Source: Hydractinia symbiolongicarpus (lineage: Eukaryota; Cnidaria; Hydrozoa; Anthoathecata; Hydractiniidae). Taken from it: 64,000 nucleotides of DNA. Position numbers and translations under genes: made by a program. Where the stretch lies: assembly GCF_029227915.1 (NCBI RefSeq), contig NC_079887.1, forward strand, positions 13,640,001 through 13,704,000, in the 5' to 3' direction. A model generated the notes under the pieces. The model made no database searches. It was not told where the DNA came from and saw nothing but the letters and a program-made list of their open reading frames with translations. This document shows, piece by piece, positions 34,758 to 46,192 of the stretch (its first letter is position 1; the number at the start of each line of letters is the position of its first letter).

Positions 34758-37700
34758 ATGGAAAATAATTAGAAAAATCTGTTCATTATGACTTAACAAA
34801 TTCGTGTCCACAATCCTACGAGTCCACTTTCCTTCTTGTTCGGACGTAATGCCAGATCTTGGCAACCGTTGTAGACCCAATCACGGTAAGTGTAAAGTAA
34901 CTACCCATGAGCCTCTTGCATGTTTTAGTCCATGGAAAACTATCGCAAAATTTATATTTCTTGTATATTTCTTCTGCTCCTTCCTATAAAAGTAAGCACA
35001 ACACTTGAATGTGATTTGAATTTGTTATTATTGTACTTGTTTGTATCCTGTCACGATAAGCTGGGGACAATAAAAACTGCAAGAAGTTTTTTTTAAAACT
35101 CACAAAATTACACCCTTCTTTATAAATTGTAGTCCGTGACAATTACCAGAAGATTAGTCCCGTATCCCTTTCCCGGATGTTTTTAATCTTACATCAATTG
35201 GCTGTTCCAGAAAATGACACATTGCACATAAATTGTATAGCACGACAATTTGCACCAGTTTTACTAGTGGAAATAGTGGAAGTCAATTAGATACCAAGAC
35301 GGAAAATTAAATATTTTGGAGGACAAAAAAGAGCCTATTTAGTGGAATTAATTAAACGGAAACCTTGAAAACAATTTTGTACTTTGAGTGCCTGCACGGC
35401 TAGTAACATGACTTGCTCCAATCTTACACGCACAATTTAAGAAGAGCAAGGCTCACAGTTTTTGCCACAACGTTCCGAGTGGAGCATATTAGCACCAGTG
35501 CATCTTAGCAAAATCTGCTCTTTTAATATATGACAACCCAGAAACAAAACAAATGAAACGAGAAAGAAGATAAGATATTCCTTTTTTTTGAAAATATCTA
35601 AAAATTGGTTGTATGTACATATTCATTTGATTTTGATCTGTCAGCAATATCAATGTTTTGAAATGTCAGCAAAAAAAGACAGCCACTCCTATATAACTTT
35701 TTACTTCAAAAAATTTGCAAAAATTGGTTAATTGTGTTTTATCGAAATAGTTAATAGTCAGGTCGATAATAATTTTAATTTGTTGAAATATCACACGTAT
35801 ACAATATTTAGACCTTTACTGACTAAATTTTACGAAAAATAACTAAGAAATTCGTCTCCTTAAAGGGGCTGCGGAACGGCTGTTGGTTTTCGACTTTAGC
35901 GAATTACACGAAAGTCGAGCTGGAGGCGGCGAAAAACAAAAATGTATGTAATTTATGTAATTTACAGACTCGAACATATACATATATCTAGAATTTTTAT
36001 CTTCTCCAGCCTTGGTCATGTTTTCATCTAGGATAAGTATTGCTGAAATATTTCTTCGTAATATACTTTTCAAAAAAAAATTGAACCAGCAAGCAAAGTG
36101 CGCCGGTTTGTTCATTGCGCGAAGCGCGTTTGCCGGATTTTTAATATGTGCGCGTGATATACGGAATGTGAGCATTTTAACCGGTTCGTAGCCCCATTAA
36201 CTATAAATGTAATCTAAAAATATGTAATATTTGTATCCCCTTTTTTGAGAAATTTTTGTTTGCAATGCACTTATCATGGCAAATCATTCAGTAAATATGA
36301 TGTTACTTTTTACTGACTTTACACTCTTTTGGTACGATGAGCTTTTTCAAATAAAAAATAAAAAAGCAATATGTGTTTTTATTTTGCTAATAACTCTCCA
36401 TCAGTCAGAGAGTGAAGTACATAAGACTATACACTTTTAAAAAGCACGTTTTAAATGCAATTACAAAATTATAATGTCAAATGCTTATCAATTTGTTGAC
36501 GTCTGCATTTCCTGAAAAATTAAAATAGACGGAAAATCACAATGAATCACTTCAAGAGGTCATAAACTCTTTAATTCAACTGCGATATATTCCATTGAAT
36601 AAGCTTTCTCTACGCAATCACTAGGGGGATGGCTATCATAAGCGCTTATCATCACGTATTATTCAGCAAGTCTAACATTAACAATTCAGGAAAATACTGA
36701 CAAGAAAGCGTGTATTTTTGGTATATTAAATTTTCGTGAAATTTAGCGAGGCGTAGTTGAATTCACGAAAATTAATACTTGTCCTCAAATCTTCAATCAC
36801 GAAAAGATATACGTACAAAATATGCATGAAATTTTTTCCTGTGAATGCGCACCTTAAAGATACCAACAGGGGGAATATGTTCTTTGGATAATGGATTACA
36901 GTCTCTGCCTTGTACGTATGTTGTAATAACACTTGTACCAAATTACTTAACCTTGACCTTTTACAAACTAATGGTATTCTTGAAGCAAGTAACGACAAAA
37001 TTAAGTTTTTTATAATATTTACGAAAATTATTCAAAGAAAGAATTTCTCTGCAAAGGAAAAAAAAAGGAAATGAAATATTATATTGCGTTCGCAATCTTT
37101 TATTTTTAGTTGACGATTAAGAAAGCAGAAGAATTTTGCTTTTTTATTATAACACATATGCAATTTTTCTACTGTAGATCATATATAACATAATTAAAAA
37201 ATCTGACAAATCTATTTAACTGCAGTGTTTTGAACTCATACTACGCTCGTCAACTGAATCATTTTCCTGATTTATCTAAATATAATATTGTACAAAGCTT
37301 AATATATGCGTTGACCTTTCACAGAATTCGCACGTTACCAAATCCCGTCAGAGCTGTAACATTTTTGCTTATTAGTCTTTGTCTGTTTTAAAAGCAAATA
37401 TATAAAGGACCAGCGCACCCGCAAATATCCATAACAACAGCCGTTGTTTGTCGGTTGACCAGGATAAAACATGCGCGAATTCTTTTTAACAAAAAATAAC
37501 AAATGTTATATATTTTTATCGTGTTATTTGCGCGGGTCAACGACTAGTATAAGCTCGAAATTCAAGTTGGGCGTCGACCTTCTTATTTTTCAGTGCTTAA
37601 AAAGCATTTATTCAAAGGCCATTTTTGCAAGAAGAAAAACATTTCCTCAAAGCTTACTTGCAAGCACCCTGGATTCTAGTGAAACAATCAATGAAAAATA

Positions 37701-38210
37701 AACTCGAGTCGTGAAAACTGTGAACGGTAACAATGATCGTACAAAAATTTAACCTCTTGAACCTTTTATTTCCGAAGGACAAATAAAAGATGAATTAACT
37801 GGCATATTAAGCGACAAACCGACAATTTGTAATTTACTGTAATTATAACCTTAAATGTATAATGAATCATACATTTATACTCGTAACTATCCCAGTTACT
37901 GTCTGACTCCAATCTCTTTAAAAATAGCCGTATTCCGATTGTCTGTTCGTGCGTCTGTATGTCTTTTTGTTGGGAAAACACGAAATGCGATATATGAAGG
38001 ACGGGCGACCCCGTGTTTTTTTCATGGGTGAACGACTAGTCTATATTATAATACCGGTATACGTTTGTCTGTCAGGCAAAAAGTTGTAAGACGATCGCAA
38101 TGCGGTAAAAAAGGACGGGCAAACCCGTTTTTTTGGAAAAAGGTTGCGGCACACCAAAAAAAGTTACTTCGGAAAGAGTCTATTAAGTGAATCATAAAAT
38201 TAAATCTTAA
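34758..38210. repeat. segmental duplication, copy A
   Basis: About 3.45 kb, diverged direct homologue of 38621-43510. Collinear landmarks include CCAGATCTTGGCAACCGT (34.85/38.71 kb), TGACTAAATTTTAC (35.82/40.03), TATCAATTTGTTGACGTCTGC (36.48/40.41), AATAAGCTTTCTCTACGC (36.60/42.11) and GGTTGCGGCACACCAAA (38.14/43.44). No coding gene recognised. It retains the empty TA site (36526-36527) for the Tigger element found in copy B. Confidence 0.85.
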
Positions 38211-38605
38211 CCCTATTCGGTCCAGGGTTTTTCGAACATATTATGACGGGTGGAGGTAATCCGCCCCCCACCCCCACCCCCTCAATAACTTTCCATAGGC
38301 TTGTTCAAACTGAATAAAACTTAGCACACTTATAGTACATCCCAAAGGGAACAAGTTGCAGCAAAAGTTTTTTGGTTTGCGTCAGAACATATGTGTGACG
38401 TCATCAAAAGCTTGTAATTTGTTCAAAATGCCACTATCTGCTTAAAGTTCAATTACTTTAGTTCTAGAGCGAATTTTTACATTTTGTTTAAACTTTCTGA
38501 AAGCTAGATAAAGTTATTTAACATTTTTTTTACACAGACCGCATTAAAAACTTCCAAAAATTTCCCGGGAATTCGTTTTTTTCGATTTTCGGGTAAAATC
38601 CGAAA
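38211..38605 (+). repeat. dispersed 'CCCTATTCGGTCC' repeat, copy 2
   Basis: Diverged relative of 22856-23265, starting at the TTAA that ends segmental copy A. It has a C-rich tract (GCCCCCCACCCCCACCCCC) where copy 1 has a G-rich one, and ends near GGGTAAAATCC. It lies exactly between segmental copies A and B. Confidence 0.6.
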
Positions 38606-39069
38606 AAATCGGAATTGGAATTGGAAAATAATTAGAAAATATGTTCATTATGTTTTTAAAAAATTCGTGTCCACAAGCCTACGAGTGCAATCTCCTTCCT
38701 GTTTGGACATAATGCCAGATCTTGGCAACCGTCGTAGAACCAAGCACGCTAATTGTGAAATAACTACCCATCAGCCTTAGGCACGTTAATACTAAACCAT
38801 CGCAAAATGTATCTTTCTTGTATATTTCGTTTGCTCATTTCCAGGCCTTGTGTATAACATTTCGTCATATTTCATGTTAACTTTTCTTTTAGTTTGAAAT
38901 TGTATGACTTGAGACTTGAGAAATTTGCTATTCTTGTAGTTGTTTGTATTCTGTCTGGACAAGCTGGGGACAATAAAAACTGTAAGACCTTTTTTTTAAG
39001 ACTAAAATTACATCCTTTTTCATAAATTGTAATCCGTGACAATTACCTGAAGATTGGGAGTCTTTCGCT

Positions 39070-39190
39070 ATTCCCACCAGTATAATTGGTGCAAGTTGTC
39101 GTGCTGTGCATGTGTTTTTTTCTGGAATAGCCAATTGATGTAAAATTAAAAGCATCCGGACTTCTCGGATGCTTTTAATCTTACATCAAG
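39070..39190. repeat. foldback inversion within copy B
   Basis: 39135-39158 (TTGATGTAAAATTAAAAGCA then TCCG) pairs with 39166-39189 across a 7-nt loop. The whole left arm, about 39070-39158, is the reverse complement of the copy A sequence around 35175-35275, so copy B carries an inverted version joined to a short direct version. Confidence 0.8.
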
Positions 39191-40450
39191 TTGTCGTGCT
39201 AGTGGGAATAGTGAAAGACAATCAGATATCGAAACGGAAAATTTAATATTTTAGAGGACGAAAAAGCGGCCATTTATTACAGTTAATTGAACGGAAACCT
39301 TGAAGACAATTTTGTACTTTGCATGCCCACGCGGCTATTAAACTAACTTTCTCTAATCTTGCACGAAATAGTTTAAGAAGAAGAAGGTTCGCACTGATTT
39401 GCTACAATGTTTCGAGTCGAGCGTATTTACACAGGTACGTCGTAGCCCCTTTTTACATACGACAACCCTGAAACAAAACAGAAAAAACGGGAAAGAAGAT
39501 AAGACGAGATATTCCATTTTTGTAAAAATATGTTAAAAATGTTTGTATGTAAATATTCTTTTGATTTTGATCTGAAATGTGAGCAAAATAATACAGCTAC
39601 ACGGATATATAAGTTTTGGTTTCATAACAATCTGTAAAACTTGTTCAATTGGTTTTTAGGAGAATAAAACAGTATAAAGAGTGCAAAATATTCTGTTTGG
39701 ATTTGCATTTTCGCCGTACCATAAGGTCACACAAGTTGTCTGACGTCCGCGTTTTTTAGGTTGTAATTTCTCACATTTCTTGTTTGAAATAACTACTGAT
39801 GTTTGTTATCACCATAACAACAGGCGTCAACTTGTTGACATTGTCCATTATATATTTATCATCTAGCCATTCTGACTTTATCTAGGCTTCTTGCAATTCT
39901 TTTGAGTTTACGTCGAGATAAAAGATGGGTCGGAAATTAATCCATTAGTAAAATGAGTCAACAAAAACAGGTCGACAATAATTATAATTTGTTGAAATAG
40001 CACCCTTGTACAATATTTAGACTTTTACTGACTAAATTTTACAAAAGATAACTTTTTGTCCACTGAATCTTCGAGAATTTGAACTACCAAGGACTTTTAT
40101 TAAGAAATTCGTCTTCTTAACTATAAATGTCATCTAAGAAGAAAACCCAGTGTTTTTATCATTTTAATTTTTGAGACATTTTGGTTTGCAATGCACTTGC
40201 AATGGAAAAGCAGTCATTAAAATGGTGTCGCATTTTACCGACTTTAAATTCTTTTTGTAGGATAAATTTTTTAAATAAAAAATGAAAAAACATTATGTAT
40301 TTCTATTTTGCTAATAGCTCTTCATCAGTCAGACAGTGAATTACATAAAACGATACCCTTTTAAAACCACATTTTAAATGCAATTACAAAAGTACAATGT
40401 CAAATGCTTATCAATTTGTTGACGTCTGCATTTCTTCAAAAATTAAAATA

Positions 40451-42047
40451 CAGTTGACTCTCTCTATCTCGACTACCCTCTATCTCGAACATCTCTCTAT
40501 CTCGAACCAAAGTCTCGGTCCCTTGGACATTTGTGTAGGCTCTAAGCTATTTTCCTCTCTTTATCTCGAACCTCTCTATCTCGAATACCTCTCTATCTCG
40601 AACCAAAATCTCGGTCCCGTCTGACTGTTTCTCTCTCTATCTCGAACTTTTCCGGATTTAAGAACCTATTTACACTAAAAATCGAATTAAAATGTTCCAT
40701 TTTCGAACGAAAATGTTTGACTGGAACGAAACCACGCTCCCAACCATTCTGTCGAATTACAAATTGGAGGACACTTTCAACGCAGACGAATTTGGTTTGT
40801 TTTACCAATGTCTTCCCGAGAAAACATACCACCTCAAAGGAGAAAAGTGTTCTGGGGGGAAGAAGAGCAAGTTGAGATTCACTGGAATGGCCGCAGCAAG
40901 TGCTACTGGAGAAAAGTTGCCAATGTTCGTCATTGGCAAATCAAAAAAGCCTCGCTGCTTTAATAACATCAAACATCTCCCTTGCCAATACACATCACAA
41001 AAGAAAAGTTGGATGGATAGTGAAATATTTGAAAACTGGGTCCGGAAACTGGACCAAAAGTTTCGTGTACACGGGAGAAAAATCGTTCTTATAATCGACA
41101 ACTGTCCAGCACACCCATCGATCTCGAATTAACAAACATTCATCTGGTTTTTTGCCCCCTAACACAACGTCTGTGTTGCAACCGATGGACCAAGGTGTCA
41201 TACGAAGTCTAAAAGCGCATTACCGAAGGAGAGTTGTACGTTTGCTGTGCAGTGCTTTGGAGAACAACAAACCTTTGCCAAAGATTTCAATTTTAAGCGG
41301 AATGAAGATACTGGCTGATTCTTGGGAGGCTGTAACTAAACAAACCATCATCAATTGTTTTAAGAAATCTGGAATCTCTTCTACAGGACAACAGGATGCT
41401 ATTGCCGATTCGGATGACCCATTTAAAGATCTTCAAGAAAGTTTGGATGATTTAAGAGAGGCTGATCCATCATTGGTACCAAATGATCTCAGTGCTAATG
41501 ATCTTGTGACCTTGGATGATGAGGTTATCGCAACCGCCCCTCAAATCTCTAATGAGGATATCATTGATGAATTTCGTAAATCTCAGGACGACGAAGCTGA
41601 AGACGATGGCAGTGACATGGAGGATGATTCATTTGATATAGTTGTCGAAAAACCATCAAGATCAAAAGTCGAGTGTAGTATTGATCTTTTGAAAGATCTA
41701 GCAATGTGTTGCGAAAAAGGCAATGAAATGCAAATGCTTATCTCCAAATTCGAAAAAATGTATAATGAAGACAGAGTGGCATCACTTAAACAAAAAAACA
41801 TAACCGATTTCTTTAAATGAAGCTGTAAATTTATTTTATGTATTTATTTTAAAAGAAGTCTTGTGCATTGAATATTAACATTTTAACATCTCTCATTGAC
41901 CTCTATCAACTCCCGATACACTGAAGGTTAAAAATACGTTTTTTACGAAAAAATCCAATTTTTGTCAATTTTTCTCTATCTCGAACTTTCTCTATCTCGA
42001 ACAAATTTTCTGGTCCCTTGCAAGTTCGAGATAGAGAGAGTCAACTG
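40451..42047 (+). mobile_element. Tigger/pogo-family DNA transposon, complete ends, 1,597 bp
   Basis: Terminal inverted repeats CAGTTGACTCTCTCTATCTC (left) and GAGATAGAGAGAGTCAACTG (right) are exact over 20 bp. TA flanks both sides (40449-40450, 42048-42049), the tc1/mariner-pogo target duplication. The left 200 bp are made of repeated CTCTATCTCGAAC units. It encodes a decayed, N-truncated transposase. The empty site in segmental copy A at 36526-36527 independently confirms the borders. Confidence 0.93.
40692..41820 (+). pseudogene. Tigger-like transposase, N-truncated with frameshifts
   Basis: Two open frames (40692-41132 and 41152-41820) together give the DDE_1 catalytic region of a pogo/Tigger transposase: the first Asp in FNADEFGLFY, the second in LIIDNCPAHP, and the third in SVLQPMDQGVIRSLKAHYRR. 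The C-terminal part is acidic and ends KQKNITDFFK, as in family members. The segment linking the frames (about 41115-41150) needs two single-base shifts, one of them at a T6 run, to read through. The N-terminal CENP-B-type DNA-binding domains are missing between the left inverted repeat and the ORF. This copy cannot encode a full transposase, though its ends could be mobilised by a relative. Confidence 0.85.
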
Positions 42048-43510
42048 TAGTCGACAAAACACAAAGAGGTCATAAACTCCTTAATTTAACTGCAATGTAC
42101 TCTATTGAATAAGCTTTCTCTACGCTATCACTAGGAAGGTGGCTACTATAAGCACTTATCATTACGTATTATTCAGCAAATCTAGCATTAACAATTCAGG
42201 AAAATACTGATGAGAAAGCGTGTATTTTTGCTATGCTAAGATACGCGAAATTTAACTTTTCTTCAAATTTTTAATCACGAAAAGAAACGTAATATGCATG
42301 CAATTTTCTGTCTGCGAATGTGCACCCTAAATGGGCGGAATAGGTTTTTTGAGTAATGAATTAAAGTCTGTGTCTTGTACGCATTTTTTGATAACTAAGC
42401 ATTTGTATCAAATTTGCTTAACCTTGACCTTTTATAAACTCATACTATTTGTGAAGCAAGTAACGACAAAATAAGTTTTTAAACAGACACGGAAATTATT
42501 CGATTGAAGAATTTCTCTACAAACGCCAAAGAATATTTTATTGCTTTCGCAAGCCTTTTTAAATGAAGATGGTAAATAGAGAAGAATATTATTTTTATTA
42601 TATCGCATATGCAAGTTTTCTTCTGTAGGTCATAACATAATAAAAAGTACTTTTATATGCTTGGATTTTTAACGTGATGATTGGTAATTTTACAAGGTGT
42701 CTTGAACTCCTAAATAACTATGCCCTTCAAGACAGTCAACTTTTGCGTAGACCATTCACAAAACTCGCAGGTTACTAGACCCATCAGAGCTGTAAAATGT
42801 TTATTAGTTTCTATATTAATTATACCTGTAATCCGTCTGCCTGTTTGGAACGCAAATATCAAAAGGACGGGCAAACCCGCATATCTCCATAACAACAGCC
42901 TTTGTTTGTCGGTTGGCCAAAATGGAGTCATGGTAAACCACGCACAAATTCTTCAAACGAAAAATAACAAATGTGATATATTTTTATCGCGGATTTTCCA
43001 CTTGTTAACGACTAGTATAAGCTCAAAATTCAAGTTTGGCGCTGACTTTCTTATTTTTTATTCATATTGCTTAAAAAACATTTATTTAAAGGCCATTTTT
43101 GTTAAGAAGAAAATCATTTCCTTGAACGTTACTTGCAATACCCTGGATGAAATAACAATAAAAAATAACTGATGACGTATATGCTGTGAATGGTGACAAA
43201 GGTTCCGCAAAAATTTACCCTATTGACCTTTTTATTTCCGAAGGAATTAATTGCCATATTAAGCGACAAGCTGACAGTTTAAAATTGTACTGAAGTTTTA
43301 ACCTTAAATGTAACTAACCCAGTTACTGTCTGACTCCAATCTAAATCATAATACCCGCATACGTTTGTCTGTCACGCAAAAAGTTACGAGACGCACGCAA
43401 TGCAGATAAAAAGGACGGGCGAACCCGTTTTTTGAAAAAAAGGTTGCGGCACACCAAAGAAAATAATTCGGAAAGAGCCTATTAGGAAAATCATAAAATT
43501 AAATCTTAAA

Positions 43511-43557
43511 ATTGTTGTATGACGTTATATATAGGGTTACCAACCTGATAAAGGTCA
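43511..43557. other. junction between the two duplication systems
   Basis: Only 47 bp separate segmental copy B from the 2,635-bp tandem duplication. Confidence 0.7.
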
Positions 43558-44568
43558 AAACATTAAAACGAAGTCTTTAGTGCTTTTTGAATTAATTTGA
43601 GTTAAATCAAGTGTTTTCATAAAACAGGCTTGTTCTTTTCAACTAAACTTGTATGTTTGAAGAAAAACGACGGAAGCAAGCGGGAATTTTAAATTCCTAA
43701 TTCAACATTCCTCCTCGGATGTTTTTACAATATAATAAGGGTATTTGCCCAGGTATTTATTCCGCAGGAAGGTATGTTTAAATTTACCGTAAAATTTCCC
43801 CACTAATTTAGATTAACCTTTCGTCCGTTCCCATGTGAGCAATGCTTTGTCAACACAATATCACCATGACTACATCTGTGTTTGTAAGCAGTGTAGTCAA
43901 GGAAACATTGAAGTGCGCAGAAGAACGGATCTGCTATTTTCAATCGTGACGTGTTCTAACACATGACAATTGCTACAAATATAAACCTACTAAACATCAT
44001 TTTTGTCCAAATTACTTAACCTTAACTAAGATTTAGTTACCAAAGAATGTATATTGTAATTAGAGTTGAACAAAGACTAAACATTTCGCAGCGTAATATT
44101 GTTAGAGTTAACCTTTTTTCTATAAATGCAATCACTGCAGCTTAAGATCAAGATTACTTTCGAAATAGCTATAACTTACAAATCACCTTTCTCCAATTCT
44201 CAACTTTTTTAAACAAAACAAAACAAACATATGATTTTTGAAATTCTCTCCTGAAACTTTATAAAATGTGAATTCTTCAGATTCATACATCAAACAAACA
44301 ACCTGGTAAGACAGTACTTTTTAATTTTGTACTACTTAACCTCTTATGAAGCTTGTTAGTACAAGTTGAAAATTAAAAGACGTTGACCGTAACATTAACA
44401 CCACCAAAACATTTTCAAATGTCGGGAAATGTGAAGTTATTAGCAAAATCAGTTATCACTGTGAGGAAGATTGCCTTTTATATTGTTTTCGACTTATTTA
44501 TCTTTATCATCCGCCATTTCTAAGGGACAAAAAAAAGAGGGCAAGCCATACCAATTTCTATTCAGCAG

Positions 44569-44613
44569 ATGCAACATCGCGATTCATTGAATATCATGAT
44601 TTATCCTTTCGAG
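44569..44613 (+). CDS. candidate first coding exon (15 codons), copies at 44569 and 47204
   Basis: ATG followed by 15 codons (MQHRDSLNIMIYPFE) and a consensus donor GAG|GTAAGT; phase 0 at the junction. Splicing to the acceptor before the GPCR start would read in frame through the 5' leader (IDIS) into its Met1, lengthening the extracellular N-terminus. The second copy at 47204-47248 has the same sequence. No transcript evidence, and a short exon like this can occur by chance. Confidence 0.25.
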
Positions 44614-45755
44614 GTAAGTAACATTTCATGAGACGCAATCAAATAACAAATTGTCTCACCAAGGACAGATAAAACTAATATTCAACAACATCTAACATGT
44701 AATTTGTGTTTTGTTATGTGCCGAAACTGTTTCTCAATGAAGAAGAAGGCAAGAAAACAAGAAATTGTTTTAGATGTTTGCAGAATTATTTACGGCTCTT
44801 TATACAGAATAAAAACGTCACAGCATCTATATAAATTTACACTCTTATAACGCTATTATTAGTGTTTGTCCTTTTCTAATTGGCAAAAAATCATTTAGAA
44901 TTAGGTAAAACGATGGTCTGCAAAGAGTAAACAAGACGTATGATATACCCAAACAACCTCGCGAATAAAGTTTACAAAAATCAAATTGTGATTTTGTTAC
45001 GAAGTTAGACACGACATATTTTGCTATTCAGATACGCAATAATATTTGTTACGCACTACGCAGTTATTTATAAAATTGATTTGTGAGATTGCCTTGAACG
45101 AAAAATTCCTCGAAAAGTCAATTTTCGATGGGTCACTTTGGGGTAAACTGTCTGAAAGGACGAAGAAAGACCACAAGCCCCACGTTAGTTTGCGAAATTC
45201 AGTAATTCAGTACCCCCTCCCCACCAAAAAAAAAAATTAAATACGAGTAAATCTTTATTGTTCGAAAAAAGAAATAGCTGCAGTTAAAAAAATATATTAC
45301 TAGAAGAAAATTTACGTTCTTTCGGAGTGTTTCCGAAGTCTATGTTGGCGTGTTATTAGGGTAGCAAAAAGAATTTCGTTCTCGCTTTTATTTATTTATG
45401 GCGGAGCGTCTTCGTTTTTCTTTTATGTATTGTTGTGGAAATTTTAATTTTCGCAAACTACTTTCCAGGCATTTGGGGAGACCTTAATTCTGCCAACATT
45501 CACTTTCGAAAACTTTGGTAGAAACACCTTAACTTTACCAGTTAGTTAAATAAAGCTTTGGAACACTTATCTTATCTTTTTTTTAAAAAAAAAAGTAAAA
45601 ATAGTTACCAAGATGAGATTTGAACACACAACTATTCCCGTGTCGGTGCTCAGAGAGGCAAAAATTTCCATTCTTGCAGGACACATTTGCGTTTTAATAC
45701 AAGCTCACGAGCTTATAAAAACAATTTATTTTCAACAATTTAAATTCTCCATTAC

Positions 45756-45931
45756 CTGCAGTATCAGTAGAATTATTAGTAGACAACGCATTTTTGTTCT
45801 CAGCGACACTTAATTTTGGCTCAGGTTTAATGTTGCTTAAGCTTCTGTGTATTTTACGAAATTCACGTGTTTCCTTCCAGTAAGATCGGTTTGTCGTACG
45901 AAACTTCTGATTTTTATAATCAGGCAAAACT
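45756..45931 (-). CDS. candidate internal exon of an unknown gene (copy 1)
   Basis: Minus-strand exon of 176 nt with acceptor GTTTTCAG before it and donor GCAG|GTAATG after it. It is open, encoding about 58 residues: VLPDYKNQKFRTTNRSYWKE, a basic helix-like EFRKIHRSL and an Asn/Ser-rich end. Not recognised as a known domain. No partner exons were identified, and the whole exon is repeated at 48391-48566. Confidence 0.35.
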
Positions 45932-46192
45932 CTGAAAACTTTCGGTGTTTAGTGATTCCTGTCGCTCGTCTTTTTTGTTCTGTTGCTTACAAAATGCTTC
46001 GTTAAAGAAACCGAGTGTAGTTTTGCTTATAAGGTGTTGCTTATAAAAAAGTGCAGACTGCAACATATTGTTTGTTGAGAAAAAACCAATAAAAGTACTG
46101 AAAATTAATCGCGTTTTTTATAAAAAAAACCCATAGTCTGCTAAAAAATGTAATGCGGGAGGATTTTATTTTAGGGTGAAGAACTGGTTTTT

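Larger units (their letters stand above)
38621..43510. repeat. segmental duplication, copy B (with Tigger insertion)
   Basis: 4.89 kb; without the 1.6-kb Tigger element its length is close to copy A. Divergence consists of scattered substitutions and small indels. It contains a local inverted rearrangement at 39.07-39.19 kb. Confidence 0.85.
43558..46192. repeat. 2,635-bp tandem duplication, copy 1
   Basis: From AAACATTAAAACGAAG to GAACTGGTTTTT. Every stretch I compared is identical to copy 2 at an offset of exactly 2,635 bp, including homopolymers. Contains two candidate exons (44569-44613 plus strand, 45756-45931 minus strand). Confidence 0.95.

Noticed and set aside
34758-43510. LTR retrotransposon with two long terminal repeats
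   Set aside because: The copies are 3.4 kb and diverged, abut with only a 400-bp dispersed repeat between them, and no gag, protease, RT or integrase is present; segmental duplication fits.
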